Part shown: positions 1 through 8,999 of the stretch, one piece after another
Position numbering within the stretch: position 1 is the stretch's first letter
How the letters are laid out: each line of letters opens with the position of its first letter
Assembly: GCF_003075075.1 (NCBI RefSeq)
Contig: NZ_QCYM01000001.1
Coordinates: forward strand, 496,001 to 560,000
DNA: 64,000 nt
DNA from: Labrenzia sp. 011
GTDB taxonomy: Bacteria > Pseudomonadota > Alphaproteobacteria > Rhizobiales > Stappiaceae
Direction: 5' to 3'
The notes under the pieces: generated by a model
What the model saw: the letters and a program-made list of their open reading frames with translations, nothing else
Told to the model about the DNA's origin: nothing
The model's database searches: none
Translations under genes and position numbers: made by a program

Positions 1-413
1 CACTTCTCGATGCGCTGGAAGCCGCGGGACCCGCGGTCGCGCTGGCGGCCGGACAAAGGCTCGGCCGCAAGGCCAGTCTCGCCAAGAGATATGCGTCGAA
101 ATTCGCCAACAGGATCCGTGGCGCCGTCCTGAAGGACAACACGCGCGACAGCGGCTGCGGCCTGAAGGCCCTGCGTCGGGAAATCTTCCTGCAATTGCCT
201 TATTTCGACAGCTGGCACCGGTTTCTGCCGGCGCTTGTCATCCGGGAAGGCTACGGGGTGACCCATATCGATGTGCAGGACCGTCAGCGGCGGCACGGCA
301 CCTCGAAATACGGCATCTTCGACCGGGCGTTTGTCGGAATCGTCGATCTTGCCGGCGTGTGGTGGCTGCGCCGGCGCCGCAAGAAAATTCCGGAAGTCAG
401 GCCGCTGACGTGA
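1..413 (+). CDS. Glycosyltransferase family 2 (DPM1-like), C-terminal part
   Basis: The gene is cut by the left edge; the reading frame is open from base 3 to the stop at 411-413, about 136 residues. The visible part has the features of a dolichol-phosphate-mannose-synthase-like GT2 enzyme: a DSGCGLKALRRE segment close to the DTGCGLKAF box of the family, then HRFLPAL and RHGTSKYG, which match the conserved acceptor-side region. Such enzymes move a sugar from a nucleotide donor onto polyprenyl phosphate at the inner membrane face. No C-terminal membrane pair is present, only a basic tail. The next gene is a lipid A N-terminal-domain protein 52 bases downstream, which suggests an envelope glycolipid role, possibly supplying a lipid A or LPS core sugar donor. 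The exact sugar cannot be told. Confidence 0.85.
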   Translation, partial: LLDALEAAGPAVALAAGQRLGRKASLAKRYASKFANRIRGAVLKDNTRDSGCGLKALRREIFLQLPYFDSWHRFLPALVIREGYGVTHIDVQDRQRRHGTSKYGIFDRAFVGIVDLAGVWWLRRRRKKIPEVRPLT

Positions 414-465
414 CGGGCGCGCTAGATAAACCACTGACAGAACGAAAACACTGACAGGACCTCAC

Positions 466-780
466 ATGGACGCTCTTATTGAATGGATTCATGCGGTATT
501 CGTCGAGCAATTGAATCTCTGGATCATCCTCGGTTTCATTGCCCAGGCGATGTTCATGATGCGCTTCGTCATTCAGTGGATCGCGTCGGAGCGGGTGGGC
601 CGCTCCATTGTGCCGGTGGCCTTCTGGTTCTTTTCCATCGCCGGCGGGACACTGCTGCTGATCTATTCCATCCAGCGTCAGGATCCGGTGTTCATTGCCG
701 GCCAGGGGCTGGGGTTGCTGATCTATTTCCGGAACCTCTGGCTGATCTTCAAGGAAAAGCGGCAGGATCCGACGATCTGA
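466..780 (+). CDS. Stand-alone lipid A biosynthesis N-terminal (LAB_N) domain membrane protein
   Basis: This 104-residue protein is almost all membrane: about three hydrophobic segments separated by short loops (roughly residues 16-36, 48-68 and 75-95). It contains the LAB_N signatures FMMRFVIQWIASE and the GQGLGLLIYFRNL stretch. In the family this domain is found alone next to polyprenyl-sugar glycosyltransferases, or fused to lipid-A-modifying enzymes. Here it follows a DPM-type glycosyltransferase on the same strand, so a two-gene unit acting on envelope glycolipids is likely. The biochemical role of the free domain is not settled. The last codons overlap a hairpin that appears to serve the convergent metC gene. 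Confidence 0.85.
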   Translation: MDALIEWIHAVFVEQLNLWIILGFIAQAMFMMRFVIQWIASERVGRSIVPVAFWFFSIAGGTLLLIYSIQRQDPVFIAGQGLGLLIYFRNLWLIFKEKRQDPTI

Positions 781-788
781 TCCTGCCG
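751..788 (-). terminator. Rho-independent terminator of metC, inside the LAB_N gene end
   Basis: A perfect 10-bp inverted repeat (CGGCAGGATC at 760-769, GATCCTGCCG at 779-788) has a 9-base loop. Read on the minus strand it is followed by CTTTTCCTT, a T-rich tail. It lies 12 bases past the metC stop, and its stem includes the stop codon of the LAB_N gene. Confidence 0.6.
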
Positions 789-800
789 TGAATCGTGCCG

Positions 801-1979
801 TCAGCCGAAAGTCCGCTTCAGGGCCTGATCGAGATCGCCGATCAGATCCTGCGGATCTTCCAGGCCGATGTGCAGCCGCACGGATTGCAGATCCTCATCG
901 AGCGGGGTTACCGTGCGCATGCCCTTCAGCCGGACCGGGATCGCCAGGCTCTCGAAGCCGCCCCAGGAATATCCGAGTCCGAACAGATCCAGGGCGTTCA
1001 GGAAGGCATAGGCGTCATCCCGGGTTGTTCCTGCCTGGAAATCGAACGCGCACAGACCCGAACTGCCGCTGAAGTCGCGTTTCCAGATCGCATGACCCGG
1101 ATCGGAGTCAAGGGCCGGATATCGAATCTTCTCGATCCCCGGCTGATCCTTCAGCCAGTCGAGCACGGTCAAGGTGTTCTTCTGGTGCCGCTCGAGCCGT
1201 ACGGACAGGGTCCGCAATCCGCGCAAGCCGAGGTATACATCGTCGGGGGCGACATGGCTGCCCATGGCGCCGCACAGCCTGTCCAGTTTCTCCCAGGCCC
1301 GCTCGCTGGCGGAGATCGTTCCGAGCATCACGTCGGAATGACCGACGATGTATTTGGTGCCCGCCTGAATCGACAGATCGACCCCGAGGGAGATCGGACG
1401 GCAATAAATCGGGCTTGCCCAGGTGTTGTCCATCAGGACGGTCGCGCCGATTTCATGCGCGGCCGCGGCAATTGCCGGAACGTCCTGCATCTCGAAGGAA
1501 AGTGATCCCGGGGCCTCGGTAAACACCGCGGTGGTTTCCGGGCGGAACAGCTTGCGGATATCGCCCGCGATGAGGGGATCGTAATATTCCACCGTGATCC
1601 CGTAGCCCGGAAGCACCGTGTCGGCGAAATTCCGGGTCGGTCCGTAGGCCGTATCGGCAATCAGGATATGGTCGCCGGCTTTCACGCAGGACAGTATGGC
1701 GAGTGCTATCGCGTTCAGTCCGGAATTTGCCAGTCTGGTTCCTGCCGCGCCTTCCAACTCCGTAAGAGCTTCCTCCAGGGAGTCCGTGGTCGGGTTGCCG
1801 CGTCTGCCGTAGGAATAGGTCTGCTTCCCCGCGACCATTGTTTCGACATCAGGAAAAAGAACGGTCGAGGCGTGAACGACAGGCGGATTGACGAAGCCGT
1901 GAAATGTCTCCGGATGCCGGCCGGCATGGGCAATTAGCGTGTCGATCTTGTTATGCGCGTCAGAAGAGTTGTTGTTCAT
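801..1979 (-). CDS. metC: Cystathionine beta-lyase
   Basis: A 392-residue Cys/Met-metabolism PLP enzyme that cleaves cystathionine to homocysteine, pyruvate and ammonia in methionine synthesis. The PLP lysine is K209 in SIQAGTKYIVGHSD. The YSYGRRGNPT cofactor-binding stretch (residues 56-64) and SRTSWGGFES-like region (here YSWGGFESL near the C terminus) fit MetC better than MetB. The frame stays open upstream to 2516, but the ATG at 1979 is chosen: it has AGGA eight bases before it, and the residues upstream are low-quality arginine-rich translation. An ATG at 2000 is a weaker alternative. The gene stands alone, convergent to the LAB_N gene. I looked for a SAM-II riboswitch upstream and did not find one. 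Confidence 0.9.
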   Translation of the reverse strand: MNNNSSDAHNKIDTLIAHAGRHPETFHGFVNPPVVHASTVLFPDVETMVAGKQTYSYGRRGNPTTDSLEEALTELEGAAGTRLANSGLNAIALAILSCVKAGDHILIADTAYGPTRNFADTVLPGYGITVEYYDPLIAGDIRKLFRPETTAVFTEAPGSLSFEMQDVPAIAAAAHEIGATVLMDNTWASPIYCRPISLGVDLSIQAGTKYIVGHSDVMLGTISASERAWEKLDRLCGAMGSHVAPDDVYLGLRGLRTLSVRLERHQKNTLTVLDWLKDQPGIEKIRYPALDSDPGHAIWKRDFSGSSGLCAFDFQAGTTRDDAYAFLNALDLFGLGYSWGGFESLAIPVRLKGMRTVTPLDEDLQSVRLHIGLEDPQDLIGDLDQALKRTFG

Positions 1980-2100
1980 GGTGTCCTGCTTGTTTGGCAT
2001 GCCTTGCTCCCGCGTCAGGGCCAGGAGCCAAGGCCTGTAGCCGGGAGCGATGATCATGACCGGCCAGAGGCCCCCGATCATCGTTCCTGACTGTCTGTGA

Positions 2101-2128
2101 ACGATAGCGGAACGGGCGGTATCTTCAA
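2101..2128 (-). promoter_or_regulatory. Candidate sigma-70 promoter of metC
   Basis: On the minus strand TTGAAG (2123-2128) and TATCGT (2101-2106) are 16 bases apart. This would give a leader of about 115 bases before the metC ATG. The match is moderate. Confidence 0.35.
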
Positions 2129-2577
2129 CCGATGTCGTCTCGTGCCGGGGGAGGAGCCAGGTCGCGGCGCATCCTGCGTCCCGGCCTGTATCACAATTGC
2201 GCCATCTTCGGCCGATTGCCACCCATGAAGCTGGAGACAGCAATTTCGGAGCAGAGGCCGGCCGTCGTAGTGCGGGCCTGAGCGGGGCGCGTGCGTGTTC
2301 GTTCGGGCGGCGCTTCGGGACGACGCGGCGGTGCGTTTCGCCCGGAGGGGAGCCGAGTTTCAGCCGGTCTGCAAACAACTTAACGGCCTGCCGTGCGGCC
2401 CTTTGGGGCGTGTTTCCGGGGGGCTGCGCAAGATCCGGCGACGTGTCGGCTCCGAGTGTTGACTGCAACTTGGGCAGCCTGTGCGGAGAAAGTGACCATG
2501 TTCGCCTTTTGTGCATTCGTGCCGGGGCGAATTGACTGTTCGGTCAAGAAATTTGACGAGAATGCGACACCAAGTAC

Positions 2578-2606
2578 TTGACCCGCACCCCCAAATGCCA
2601 TCGTAT
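2578..2606 (+). promoter_or_regulatory. Candidate promoter of the aap operon
   Basis: TTGACC at 2578-2583 is followed 17 bases later by TCGTAT. The -35 box is good and the -10 box is poor. The position implies a leader of about 130 bases containing inverted repeats. A second TTGAC lies at 2531-2536. Confidence 0.3.
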
Positions 2607-2745
2607 GGGATCATTGGGTGGGACCAAAGACGTCTGGAGGAAGTGGCCGGAAAGGCCGCAATCGTCCTCGAAGAATGACGATGAGGACGTCTTCTGATCC
2701 GGCCCGATGGAATAAGTATGGGTAACAAATAAAGGCTGCATATCC

Positions 2746-3765
2746 ATGTCGAAAAAATTCCTTCCGCTCGTACTCGGCGCTGCTATGGGAGTCGCCGCAA
2801 CGACGGCTGCCGGTGCAACGACGCTGGAAGACGTCAAGGCCAAGGGCTTCATTCAGTGTGGCGTGAGCCAGGGCCTGCCGGGTTTTTCCAATCCGGATTC
2901 ACAGGGTAACTGGACCGGGCTGGACGTTGACCTCTGTCGCGCTATGGCAGCCGCAGTGTTCGGCGATGCCTCCGCTGTGAAATTCACTCCGCTGTCTGCC
3001 AAGGAGCGCTTCACCGCTCTGCAGTCCGGCGAAATTGACGTTCTGTCACGCAACACCACCTGGACCATGTCCCGCGACACCCAGTTGGGCCTGAACTTTG
3101 CTGGTGTGAACTACTATGACGGACAGGGCTTCATGGTCCGCAAGGATCTTGGCGTCACTTCCGCTCTGGAACTGTCGGGCGCATCTGTCTGCACCAACAC
3201 CGGCACCACCACCGAGCTGAACGTTGCCGACTACTTCCGTGCCAACAATATGCCGTACGAAATCGTCGCTTTCGAAAAAGCCGACGAAGTTGTCGCTGCA
3301 TATGATGCCGGTCGTTGCGACGTCTACACCACGGATGCGTCCGGCCTGTACGCACAGCGTCTGAAGCTGACCAACCCGGCCGACCACATGGTTCTGCCGG
3401 AAATCATTTCCAAGGAGCCTCTGGGTCCGGTTGTTCGTCAGGGCGACGATGAGTGGTTCAACATCACCAAGTGGACGCTCAACGCGATGCTCAATGCCGA
3501 AGAACTCGGTGTGACCTCCGAGAACGTTGACGACATGAAGTCTTCCGACGATCCGTCTGTCAAACGCCTTCTGGGCGTCGAAGGCGCTTTTGGTGAAGCG
3601 ATCGGCCTGTCCAACGACTGGGCCTATAGCATCGTCAAGAACGTCGGCAACTACGAAGAGTCCTTCAATGCCAACGTTGGTCCGGACACTCCGCTCGGTA
3701 TCTCCCGTGGCGTGAACGCTCTGTGGAACGACGGCGGCTTCATGTACGCTCCGCCGGTCCGCTAA
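2746..3765 (+). CDS. aapJ: General L-amino acid ABC transporter, periplasmic binding protein
   Basis: A 339-residue family 3 solute-binding protein (SBP_bac_3). Residues 1-23 form a Sec signal peptide ending in TAAGA. The mature part has the family landmarks GFSNPDSQGNWTGLDVDLCR and the FTPLSAKERFTALQSGEIDV region, plus TDASGLYAQRL. It captures polar and acidic amino acids in the periplasm for the permease encoded next. Length and the order J-Q-M-P match the rhizobial Aap and Rhodobacter Bzt systems. Codon use is noticeably biased towards strongly expressed genes (many GTT, GCT, CGT codons), as expected for an abundant binding protein. A hairpin after the stop probably lets aapJ mRNA accumulate above that of the permease genes. 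Confidence 0.93.
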   Translation: MSKKFLPLVLGAAMGVAATTAAGATTLEDVKAKGFIQCGVSQGLPGFSNPDSQGNWTGLDVDLCRAMAAAVFGDASAVKFTPLSAKERFTALQSGEIDVLSRNTTWTMSRDTQLGLNFAGVNYYDGQGFMVRKDLGVTSALELSGASVCTNTGTTTELNVADYFRANNMPYEIVAFEKADEVVAAYDAGRCDVYTTDASGLYAQRLKLTNPADHMVLPEIISKEPLGPVVRQGDDEWFNITKWTLNAMLNAEELGVTSENVDDMKSSDDPSVKRLLGVEGAFGEAIGLSNDWAYSIVKNVGNYEESFNANVGPDTPLGISRGVNALWNDGGFMYAPPVR

Positions 3766-3791
3766 AATCCTCATTTAATCCGAGGGTTGAT

Positions 3792-3824
3792 GGGGTTCCG
3801 GCGGCGCATACCTGCCGGAGCCCC
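3792..3824 (+). terminator. Intercistronic hairpin after aapJ (attenuator or mRNA stabiliser)
   Basis: An 11-bp stem (GGGGTTCCGGC at 3792-3802 with GCCGGAGCCCC at 3814-3824, one G-U pair) with an 11-base loop, followed by an AT-rich stretch rather than a clean U-run. It sits in the 225-base gap between the binding protein and the permease genes, the usual place for such a differential-expression element. Confidence 0.55.
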
Positions 3825-3990
3825 TAATTAATTCCACGCATCAGAATTCGGAACATACCGATACGCGCGTGGGGGACAGACTGTCTCGACCGACAGGGGA
3901 AAGCGCAATGCGCTCTGCAGAGACAGGTTCAGGCGTGAAAGAGGAGAGGCTTCGTGCCGGGCTCTTTCCGTATAACTTGGGCGAGGTTCT

Positions 3991-5205
3991 ATGTCAGTAA
4001 TGGAGCAGGACTCGGCGGGGGCGCCGGCGCGTGCTTCGCTGTTGTACGATCCCAAAGTCCGCAGCATCTTTTACCAGGTGTTACTGGTTGTTGTTGTGGT
4101 GGCTCTGGGATATGTCATCGTTTCGAACACGATCACCAACCTGGAACGACAGAATATTGCGTCCGGTTGGGGCTTTCTTGAAAATACGGCCGGCTTCGGC
4201 ACCAACCAGTCGTTGGTCCAATATTCCGAAACGTCCAGTTACGGCCGGGCTCTTTACGTCGGTTTTCTGAACACTCTGCTTGTTGCGGCAATCGGCATCC
4301 TTTTCGCGACGATACTTGGATTCATTATCGGTATTGCTCGATTGTCCAACAACTGGGTGATCAACCGGCTCGCTTATTGCTATGTCGAGCTGGTACGCAA
4401 CATCCCGCTGCTGCTTCAGATCTTCTTCTGGTATTTCGCAGTGCTGCGGTCCATTCCGGGCAAACGGGACAAATGGTCGATCTTCGACACGGTGCACCTG
4501 AACATCGGCGGATTGCGGCTTCCGAAGCCTATCTGGGAACCCGGCGCCGAGTGGATCGGTTATGCCGTGATCATCGGTATCGCCGCATCCTTCTTCGTCG
4601 CCCGTTGGGCGCGCAAACGCCAGGAAGATACGGGGCAACAGTTTCCGGTGTTCTGGACCGCGATGGGGCTCATTGTCGGTGTGCCGATCATAACGTACCT
4701 GGTTACCGGAATGCCCATGACCCTGGAGCATCCGAACTTCGTCGAAACCGGTCCCATTATGCTTCGGGGCTTTGAGTTGAATGTCGGGATCAACGTGATT
4801 CCCGAGTTTCTGGCTCTGACAGCTGCCCTGTCGATCTACACCGCTTCCTTCATTGCCGAGATTGTGCGAGCCGGGATCCAGGCGGTCAATCACGGGCAGA
4901 CCGAGGCGGCGCACGCGCTCGGCCTGCGCAACGGGCCGACGCTGCGTCTGGTGATCATACCGCAGGCAATGCGCGTGATCATTCCGCCGCTGACCAGCCA
5001 GTATCTGAACCTGACGAAGAACTCGTCACTGGCGGTTGCCATTGCCTATCCGGATCTCGTGTCCATGGGCGGCACGGTTCTGAACCAGACCGGTCAGGCG
5101 ATTGAAATCATCGGAATCTGGATGGCGGTCTATCTGTCGCTCAGTCTGATCACTTCGGCATTCATGAACTGGTACAACCAGCGCATGGCGCTCGTGGAAC
5201 GGTAA
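3991..5205 (+). CDS. aapQ: General L-amino acid ABC transporter permease
   Basis: A 404-residue polar-amino-acid permease of the HisM/GlnP type. It is longer than usual (most are about 220-250) because of an N-terminal hydrophobic segment (about 28-48) and an extra periplasmic/membrane block in the middle, as seen in AapQ and BztB. The permease-ATPase coupling motif EIVRAGIQAVNHGQTEAAHALG (given here only as its ends, EIVRAG and EAAHALG) lies near residue 290-310. It forms a heterodimeric channel with AapM in the inner membrane. The ATG at 3991 is preceded by GCGAGG. The next gene starts 14 bases after the stop. Confidence 0.93.
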   Translation: MSVMEQDSAGAPARASLLYDPKVRSIFYQVLLVVVVVALGYVIVSNTITNLERQNIASGWGFLENTAGFGTNQSLVQYSETSSYGRALYVGFLNTLLVAAIGILFATILGFIIGIARLSNNWVINRLAYCYVELVRNIPLLLQIFFWYFAVLRSIPGKRDKWSIFDTVHLNIGGLRLPKPIWEPGAEWIGYAVIIGIAASFFVARWARKRQEDTGQQFPVFWTAMGLIVGVPIITYLVTGMPMTLEHPNFVETGPIMLRGFELNVGINVIPEFLALTAALSIYTASFIAEIVRAGIQAVNHGQTEAAHALGLRNGPTLRLVIIPQAMRVIIPPLTSQYLNLTKNSSLAVAIAYPDLVSMGGTVLNQTGQAIEIIGIWMAVYLSLSLITSAFMNWYNQRMALVER

Positions 5206-5219
5206 GGAGCGCTTAAATC

Positions 5220-6371
5220 ATGGCAACCACAAAAATGTTCCACATCAGAACCGAAGAGGCGCCGCACCTGGCGGCGCCCCTCTCGACCACCGGCATTATC
5301 GGCTGGATGCGGAAGAACCTGTTCTCGTCCATCGGCAACACGGTGCTGACGATCATCGGCATCCTGATTGCCTATTCCCTGATCCAGCCGCTCATTCAGT
5401 TCGCATTGATCGACGCGGTCTGGACCGGCGAGAATCGGGAGGCCTGCCTGCCGAAGGACGGGGCTCACAGCGGTGCCTGCTGGGCCTATGTGAAGGCTTA
5501 CTTCCCGCAGTTCATCTACGGGCGGTATCCGAGTGAAGAAGTGTACAGGGTCAATATCGTCTACGCCCTGTTCCTGATGCTTCTGGTGCCTCTGGCAATC
5601 CCGGGCGTCCCGTTCAAGCGTCTGAATGCCTTGCTGTTCCTCATCGTCTTTCCGATCGTCGCCTACTTCCTGCTGACCGGCCTGGTCATCGGGGACAAGG
5701 TTGTGCTTCCGATCGTGGAAACGGCCGTCTGGGGCGGGCTCCTGGTGACCCTGGTGATCGCCGTGACAGGCATCGTCGCGTCTCTGCCGCTCGGTATCGC
5801 CCTGGCGCTCGGGCGCAGGTCGAAAATGCCGATCATCAGGATGGTGTCGATCATCTTCATCGAATTCTGGCGGGGGGTGCCGCTGATCACCGTCCTGTTC
5901 ATGTCTTCGGTGATGCTGCCGCTGTTCCTGCCCGAAGGGGTCACTTTCGACAAGCTGCTGCGCGTGCTCATTGGTGTGACGCTGTTCTCCGCCGCCTATA
6001 TGGCGGAGGTGGTTCGCGGCGGGCTTCAGGCGATTCCGAAGGGACAGTATGAAGGCGCAATGGCTCTCGGGCTGCGCTTCTGGCCGATGATGTATCTCAT
6101 TGTCCTGCCTCAAGCGCTGAAGCTTGTCATCCCGGGCATCGTCAACACCTTCATCGGTCTGTTCAAGGATACGACCCTGGTGCTGATCGTCGGCATGTTC
6201 GATCTGCTCGGCCAGATCCAGTCCTCCTTCACGGATCCGACCTGGTCGACGCCAAGCACGGGCCACACAGGCTATCTCTTTGCGGCGATGGTGTTCTGGT
6301 GCTTCTGCTTCGGCATGTCGCGCTATTCCATTTTCATGGAGAACAAGCTGCATACCGGACACAAACGCTAG
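5220..6371 (+). CDS. aapM: General L-amino acid ABC transporter permease
   Basis: A 383-residue partner permease of AapQ. Hydrophobic segments cover most of the protein, with a periplasmic loop (around residues 75-105) that holds two cysteines (EACLPKDG and GACWAY). The EAA-type ATPase contact motif is AEVVRGGLQAIPKGQYEGA (about residues 262-280). GGAG lies 9-12 bases before the ATG. The protein ends with the basic tail typical of this family. It belongs to the aapJQMP operon and works with AapP. Confidence 0.92.
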   Translation: MATTKMFHIRTEEAPHLAAPLSTTGIIGWMRKNLFSSIGNTVLTIIGILIAYSLIQPLIQFALIDAVWTGENREACLPKDGAHSGACWAYVKAYFPQFIYGRYPSEEVYRVNIVYALFLMLLVPLAIPGVPFKRLNALLFLIVFPIVAYFLLTGLVIGDKVVLPIVETAVWGGLLVTLVIAVTGIVASLPLGIALALGRRSKMPIIRMVSIIFIEFWRGVPLITVLFMSSVMLPLFLPEGVTFDKLLRVLIGVTLFSAAYMAEVVRGGLQAIPKGQYEGAMALGLRFWPMMYLIVLPQALKLVIPGIVNTFIGLFKDTTLVLIVGMFDLLGQIQSSFTDPTWSTPSTGHTGYLFAAMVFWCFCFGMSRYSIFMENKLHTGHKR

Positions 6372-6440
6372 CAAATCCGTATTCGGGGCGCGCGAACATG
6401 CGCTGCGCCCCGACCCCGAGACACTCTTGGAGTAGACATC

Positions 6441-7244
6441 ATGACAAACAACGCAGTTCGCGACGAGGAACTCGCAGCCGACCGCTCGAAAATGACGATT
6501 TCCGATACGGATGTGGCGATCGAAATCAAGAACATGAACAAGTGGTACGGCGATTTTCACGTTCTGCGCGACATCAACCTGAAAGTGATGCGCGGCGAAC
6601 GGATCGTCATCTGCGGCCCTTCCGGGTCCGGAAAGTCCACAATGATCCGCTGTATAAACCGGCTTGAAGAGCATCAGGCCGGCGAAATTCTCGTGGATGG
6701 CATCGAACTCACGGACGATCTGAAAAAGATCGATGAAATCCGGCGCGAAGTCGGCATGTGTTTTCAGCATTTCAACCTGTTTCCGCATCTCACCATTCTG
6801 GAAAACTGCACGCTGGCGCCGATCTGGGTCCGCAAGATGCCCAAGCGGGAAGCCGAGGAAATCGCGATGCACTATCTGGAGCGCGTGAAGATCCCCGAGC
6901 AGGCAGCGAAATACCCCGGTCAGCTTTCCGGCGGTCAGCAGCAGCGTGTGGCGATTGCCCGGTCGCTCTGCATGAACCCGAAGATCATGCTGTTCGACGA
7001 ACCCACGTCGGCGCTAGATCCGGAAATGATCAAGGAAGTTCTCGACGTCATGGTCGGCCTTGCGGAAGAGGGCATGACCATGCTGTGCGTCACTCACGAA
7101 ATGGGCTTTGCCCGCAAGGTTGCGAACCGGGTCATCTTCATGGATGCGGGCCAGATCGTTGAAGAGAACGAACCGGAAGAGTTCTTCACCAATCCGCAGC
7201 ATGAGCGCACACAATTGTTCCTCAGCCAGATCCTGCATCACTGA
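6441..7244 (+). CDS. aapP: General L-amino acid ABC transporter ATP-binding protein
   Basis: A 267-residue ABC ATPase of the GlnQ/HisP class that powers amino-acid import. Walker A is GPSGSGKST (residues 59-67), the ABC signature is LSGGQQQR, and Walker B with the catalytic glutamate is [11 protein letters not shown]. It has about 25 extra residues at the N terminus compared with GlnQ, rich in charge; an internal ATG at codon 18 could give a shorter form. It is the last gene of the aap operon and is followed by a strong terminator. Confidence 0.93.
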   Translation: MTNNAVRDEELAADRSKMTISDTDVAIEIKNMNKWYGDFHVLRDINLKVMRGERIVICGPSGSGKSTMIRCINRLEEHQAGEILVDGIELTDDLKKIDEIRREVGMCFQHFNLFPHLTILENCTLAPIWVRKMPKREAEEIAMHYLERVKIPEQAAKYPGQLSGGQQQRVAIARSLCMNPKIMLFDEPTSALDPEMIKEVLDVMVGLAEEGMTMLCVTHEMGFARKVANRVIFMDAGQIVEENEPEEFFTNPQHERTQLFLSQILHH

Positions 7245-7307
7245 CGGTAGCTGGGAAACAGGATGCGGACAGAGGTCGCATCGGTTTTCCTTCTTCACCG
7301 CGTACCG

Positions 7308-7341
7308 GGCCCTGGAGCAGATGCTCCAGGGCCTTTCTTTT
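7308..7341 (+). terminator. Rho-independent terminator of the aap operon
   Basis: A perfect 11-bp stem (GGCCCTGGAGC, 7308-7318, with GCTCCAGGGCC, 7323-7333), a four-base loop and the tail TTTCTTTT. It lies 64 bases after the aapP stop. Confidence 0.9.
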
Positions 7342-7647
7342 GGTTCTCTGGTATTTTCGAAGTGCGGCACATGCGGTGCTTGAAGCCTCATGCTTGCCAT
7401 CTGGCGGTGAACCGGTTCCGGCGAGACTGCCCTCGCAGTTGAGCGAGTATGTACCTGAGGAGACGAACTTGTCGTGCAGGCCGGGAGCTGGTGCTGAGCG
7501 GTCTCGCCAGCATGGGTAGAAGCACCAGATCGTTTTCTCGCGCGGGCTTTAAAACATCCGTAAAAATAGATGGTTTGAAGGTGGCCGTTAAAGATTTGTT
7601 GAATGTTGGGGGGCGAGTTAGGGAGAAGTCTCAAACGGTAGGTCACC
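7342..7647. other. Intergenic region upstream of the globin-coupled receptor
   Basis: About 300 bases with no credible gene. The last 90 bases are A/T-rich and G-rich by turns (a GGTAG-N7 spacing precedes the ATG at 7648) and should hold the promoter of the chemotaxis gene, but I cannot point to convincing -35 and -10 boxes. Confidence 0.4.
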
Positions 7648-8988
7648 ATGCACGACAGCGATATCGATTTTCAGTCCCGATTGGCGTTCATCCAGATTGA
7701 TCAGCAGGCCATTGCCTCGCTCAGAGAGCTTTGGCCGATCGTCGAGCCGGCTCTGGACGGTCTGCTGCAAGGGTTCTATGCGCATGTCATGACGCAGCCT
7801 GAGTTGGCATCAATGATTGGCGCCCGGTCACCGCAGCTCATCTCGGCACAGAAGACCCATTGGGAAAAGTTGTTCACCGGCGGCTTTGATAAGTCCTATC
7901 TGGAAAGCATCAACAGAATCGGCCATGTACACTGCCGCATCGGTCTCGAGCCGCGTTGGTATATCGCCGGTTACAGCTATGTGCTCACCCGGCTCCAGAA
8001 CATTATCATTCGCAAGTACAGACTGTCGTTCAGGGATCTGGGGCAGGCGCTCGATCATGTCACGTCAGCCGTTCTGCTGGACATGGATCTGGCGATCTCC
8101 ACATACCAGGACAGACTTCTGCAGGAACGTGCCGAACAGACCGAGCGTCTCAATCGATTGATCGAACGGTTCGAGGCACAGGTCGAACAGCCTCTGCTGG
8201 ACGTGGACGAGGATGCGCGCGCCATGGCCGCGGAAGCCGGTCAGTTGATGGACGTCTCCAAATCCGCGCAGGAACAGGTCTCGGTTGCGGAGGCCGTTTC
8301 CAAGGATTCCAGCGGAAGCGTACAGACCGTGGCATCGGCCGCGGAGGAACTGTCGATTTCCATCCAGGAAATCGCCAAGCAGATCTCGAATGCCTCCAGG
8401 ACAGCGAGTGAAGCAGCCGACAATACGGAGCGCTCCAGCGAGCAGGTTTCAAGTCTGGCCGGCGCTGCCCAGAAGATCGGTGATGTGGTCGGATTGATCC
8501 AGGCCATCGCCGAACAGACGAATCTGCTCGCCCTCAATGCCACCATCGAGGCGGCCCGCGCCGGGGATGCCGGCAAAGGGTTTGCCGTCGTTGCCAGCGA
8601 GGTCAAGACCCTAGCGGAGCAAACGGCCAGGGCGACAGAGGACATCAGTCAGCAGGTCAACGAAATCCAGCAGTCGACAGATGGTGCGGTTACATCCATT
8701 CAGGCGATTTCCGAGGTGGTCAATCGCCTCGATGAAATGACGGCGACCATTGCGGCGGCCGTGGAAGAACAGGGCGCTGCAACCCAGGAAATTTCGATGA
8801 GCGTTCAGACCGTTGCTGCCGGCGCCGATACTCTGGATGAAAATATCGGTGGCGTGGGCGGCGCGATCGAGTCGACCGGCCGGGTTGCAGAGAACTTCCT
8901 ATCGGCCGCAAACCGGATGACCGATAGCGCCAATGCGATTTCATCTGAAATCCGGACCTTTTTTGACACGCTCAAGACCGGCTCCTGA
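7648..8988 (+). CDS. Globin-coupled methyl-accepting chemotaxis protein (HemAT-like)
   Basis: A 446-residue cytoplasmic receptor with no membrane segment. Residues about 10-160 form a protoglobin sensor domain; the likely haem-binding proximal histidine is H95 in [15 protein letters not shown], the most conserved block of globin-coupled sensors. A linker (about 160-200) leads to an MCP signalling domain whose hairpin tip is [20 protein letters not shown]. The long A/E/Q-rich helices hold typical methylation-type sites. It should bind oxygen and steer CheA for aerotaxis, or may act in a non-chemotaxis Che-like pathway. No che genes are nearby, and it is a single-gene unit, convergent with sseA 11 bases away. 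Confidence 0.92.
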   Translation: MHDSDIDFQSRLAFIQIDQQAIASLRELWPIVEPALDGLLQGFYAHVMTQPELASMIGARSPQLISAQKTHWEKLFTGGFDKSYLESINRIGHVHCRIGLEPRWYIAGYSYVLTRLQNIIIRKYRLSFRDLGQALDHVTSAVLLDMDLAISTYQDRLLQERAEQTERLNRLIERFEAQVEQPLLDVDEDARAMAAEAGQLMDVSKSAQEQVSVAEAVSKDSSGSVQTVASAAEELSISIQEIAKQISNASRTASEAADNTERSSEQVSSLAGAAQKIGDVVGLIQAIAEQTNLLALNATIEAARAGDAGKGFAVVASEVKTLAEQTARATEDISQQVNEIQQSTDGAVTSIQAISEVVNRLDEMTATIAAAVEEQGAATQEISMSVQTVAAGADTLDENIGGVGGAIESTGRVAENFLSAANRMTDSANAISSEIRTFFDTLKTGS

Positions 8989-8999
8989 AGGCCCGCGGG

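Larger units (their letters stand above)
1980..2745. other. Long intergenic region between metC and aapJ
   Basis: About 765 bases with divergent genes on each side. No open frame here resembles a protein. Its right end looks like the long leader of aapJ and contains several short inverted repeats, for example GGCC/GGCC around 2650 and CGTCCTC/GAGGACG between about 2664 and 2688. Candidate promoters for both flanking genes are listed separately; otherwise I see no recognisable element. Confidence 0.5.

Noticed and set aside
1980..2130. SAM-II riboswitch upstream of metC
   Set aside because: I looked for the conserved pseudoknot sequences on the minus strand and did not find them.
1980..2516. 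A 179-residue N-terminal extension of MetC in the open frame
   Set aside because: The extension is arginine/proline-rich and unlike the family; AGGA and the conserved start favour the ATG at 1979.
5130..6872. Long open frame (580 codons) on the minus strand
   Set aside because: It is antisense to aapM and aapP, whose products are clearly recognisable; its translation is rich in H, D, R and Q, as is usual for shadow frames in GC-rich DNA.
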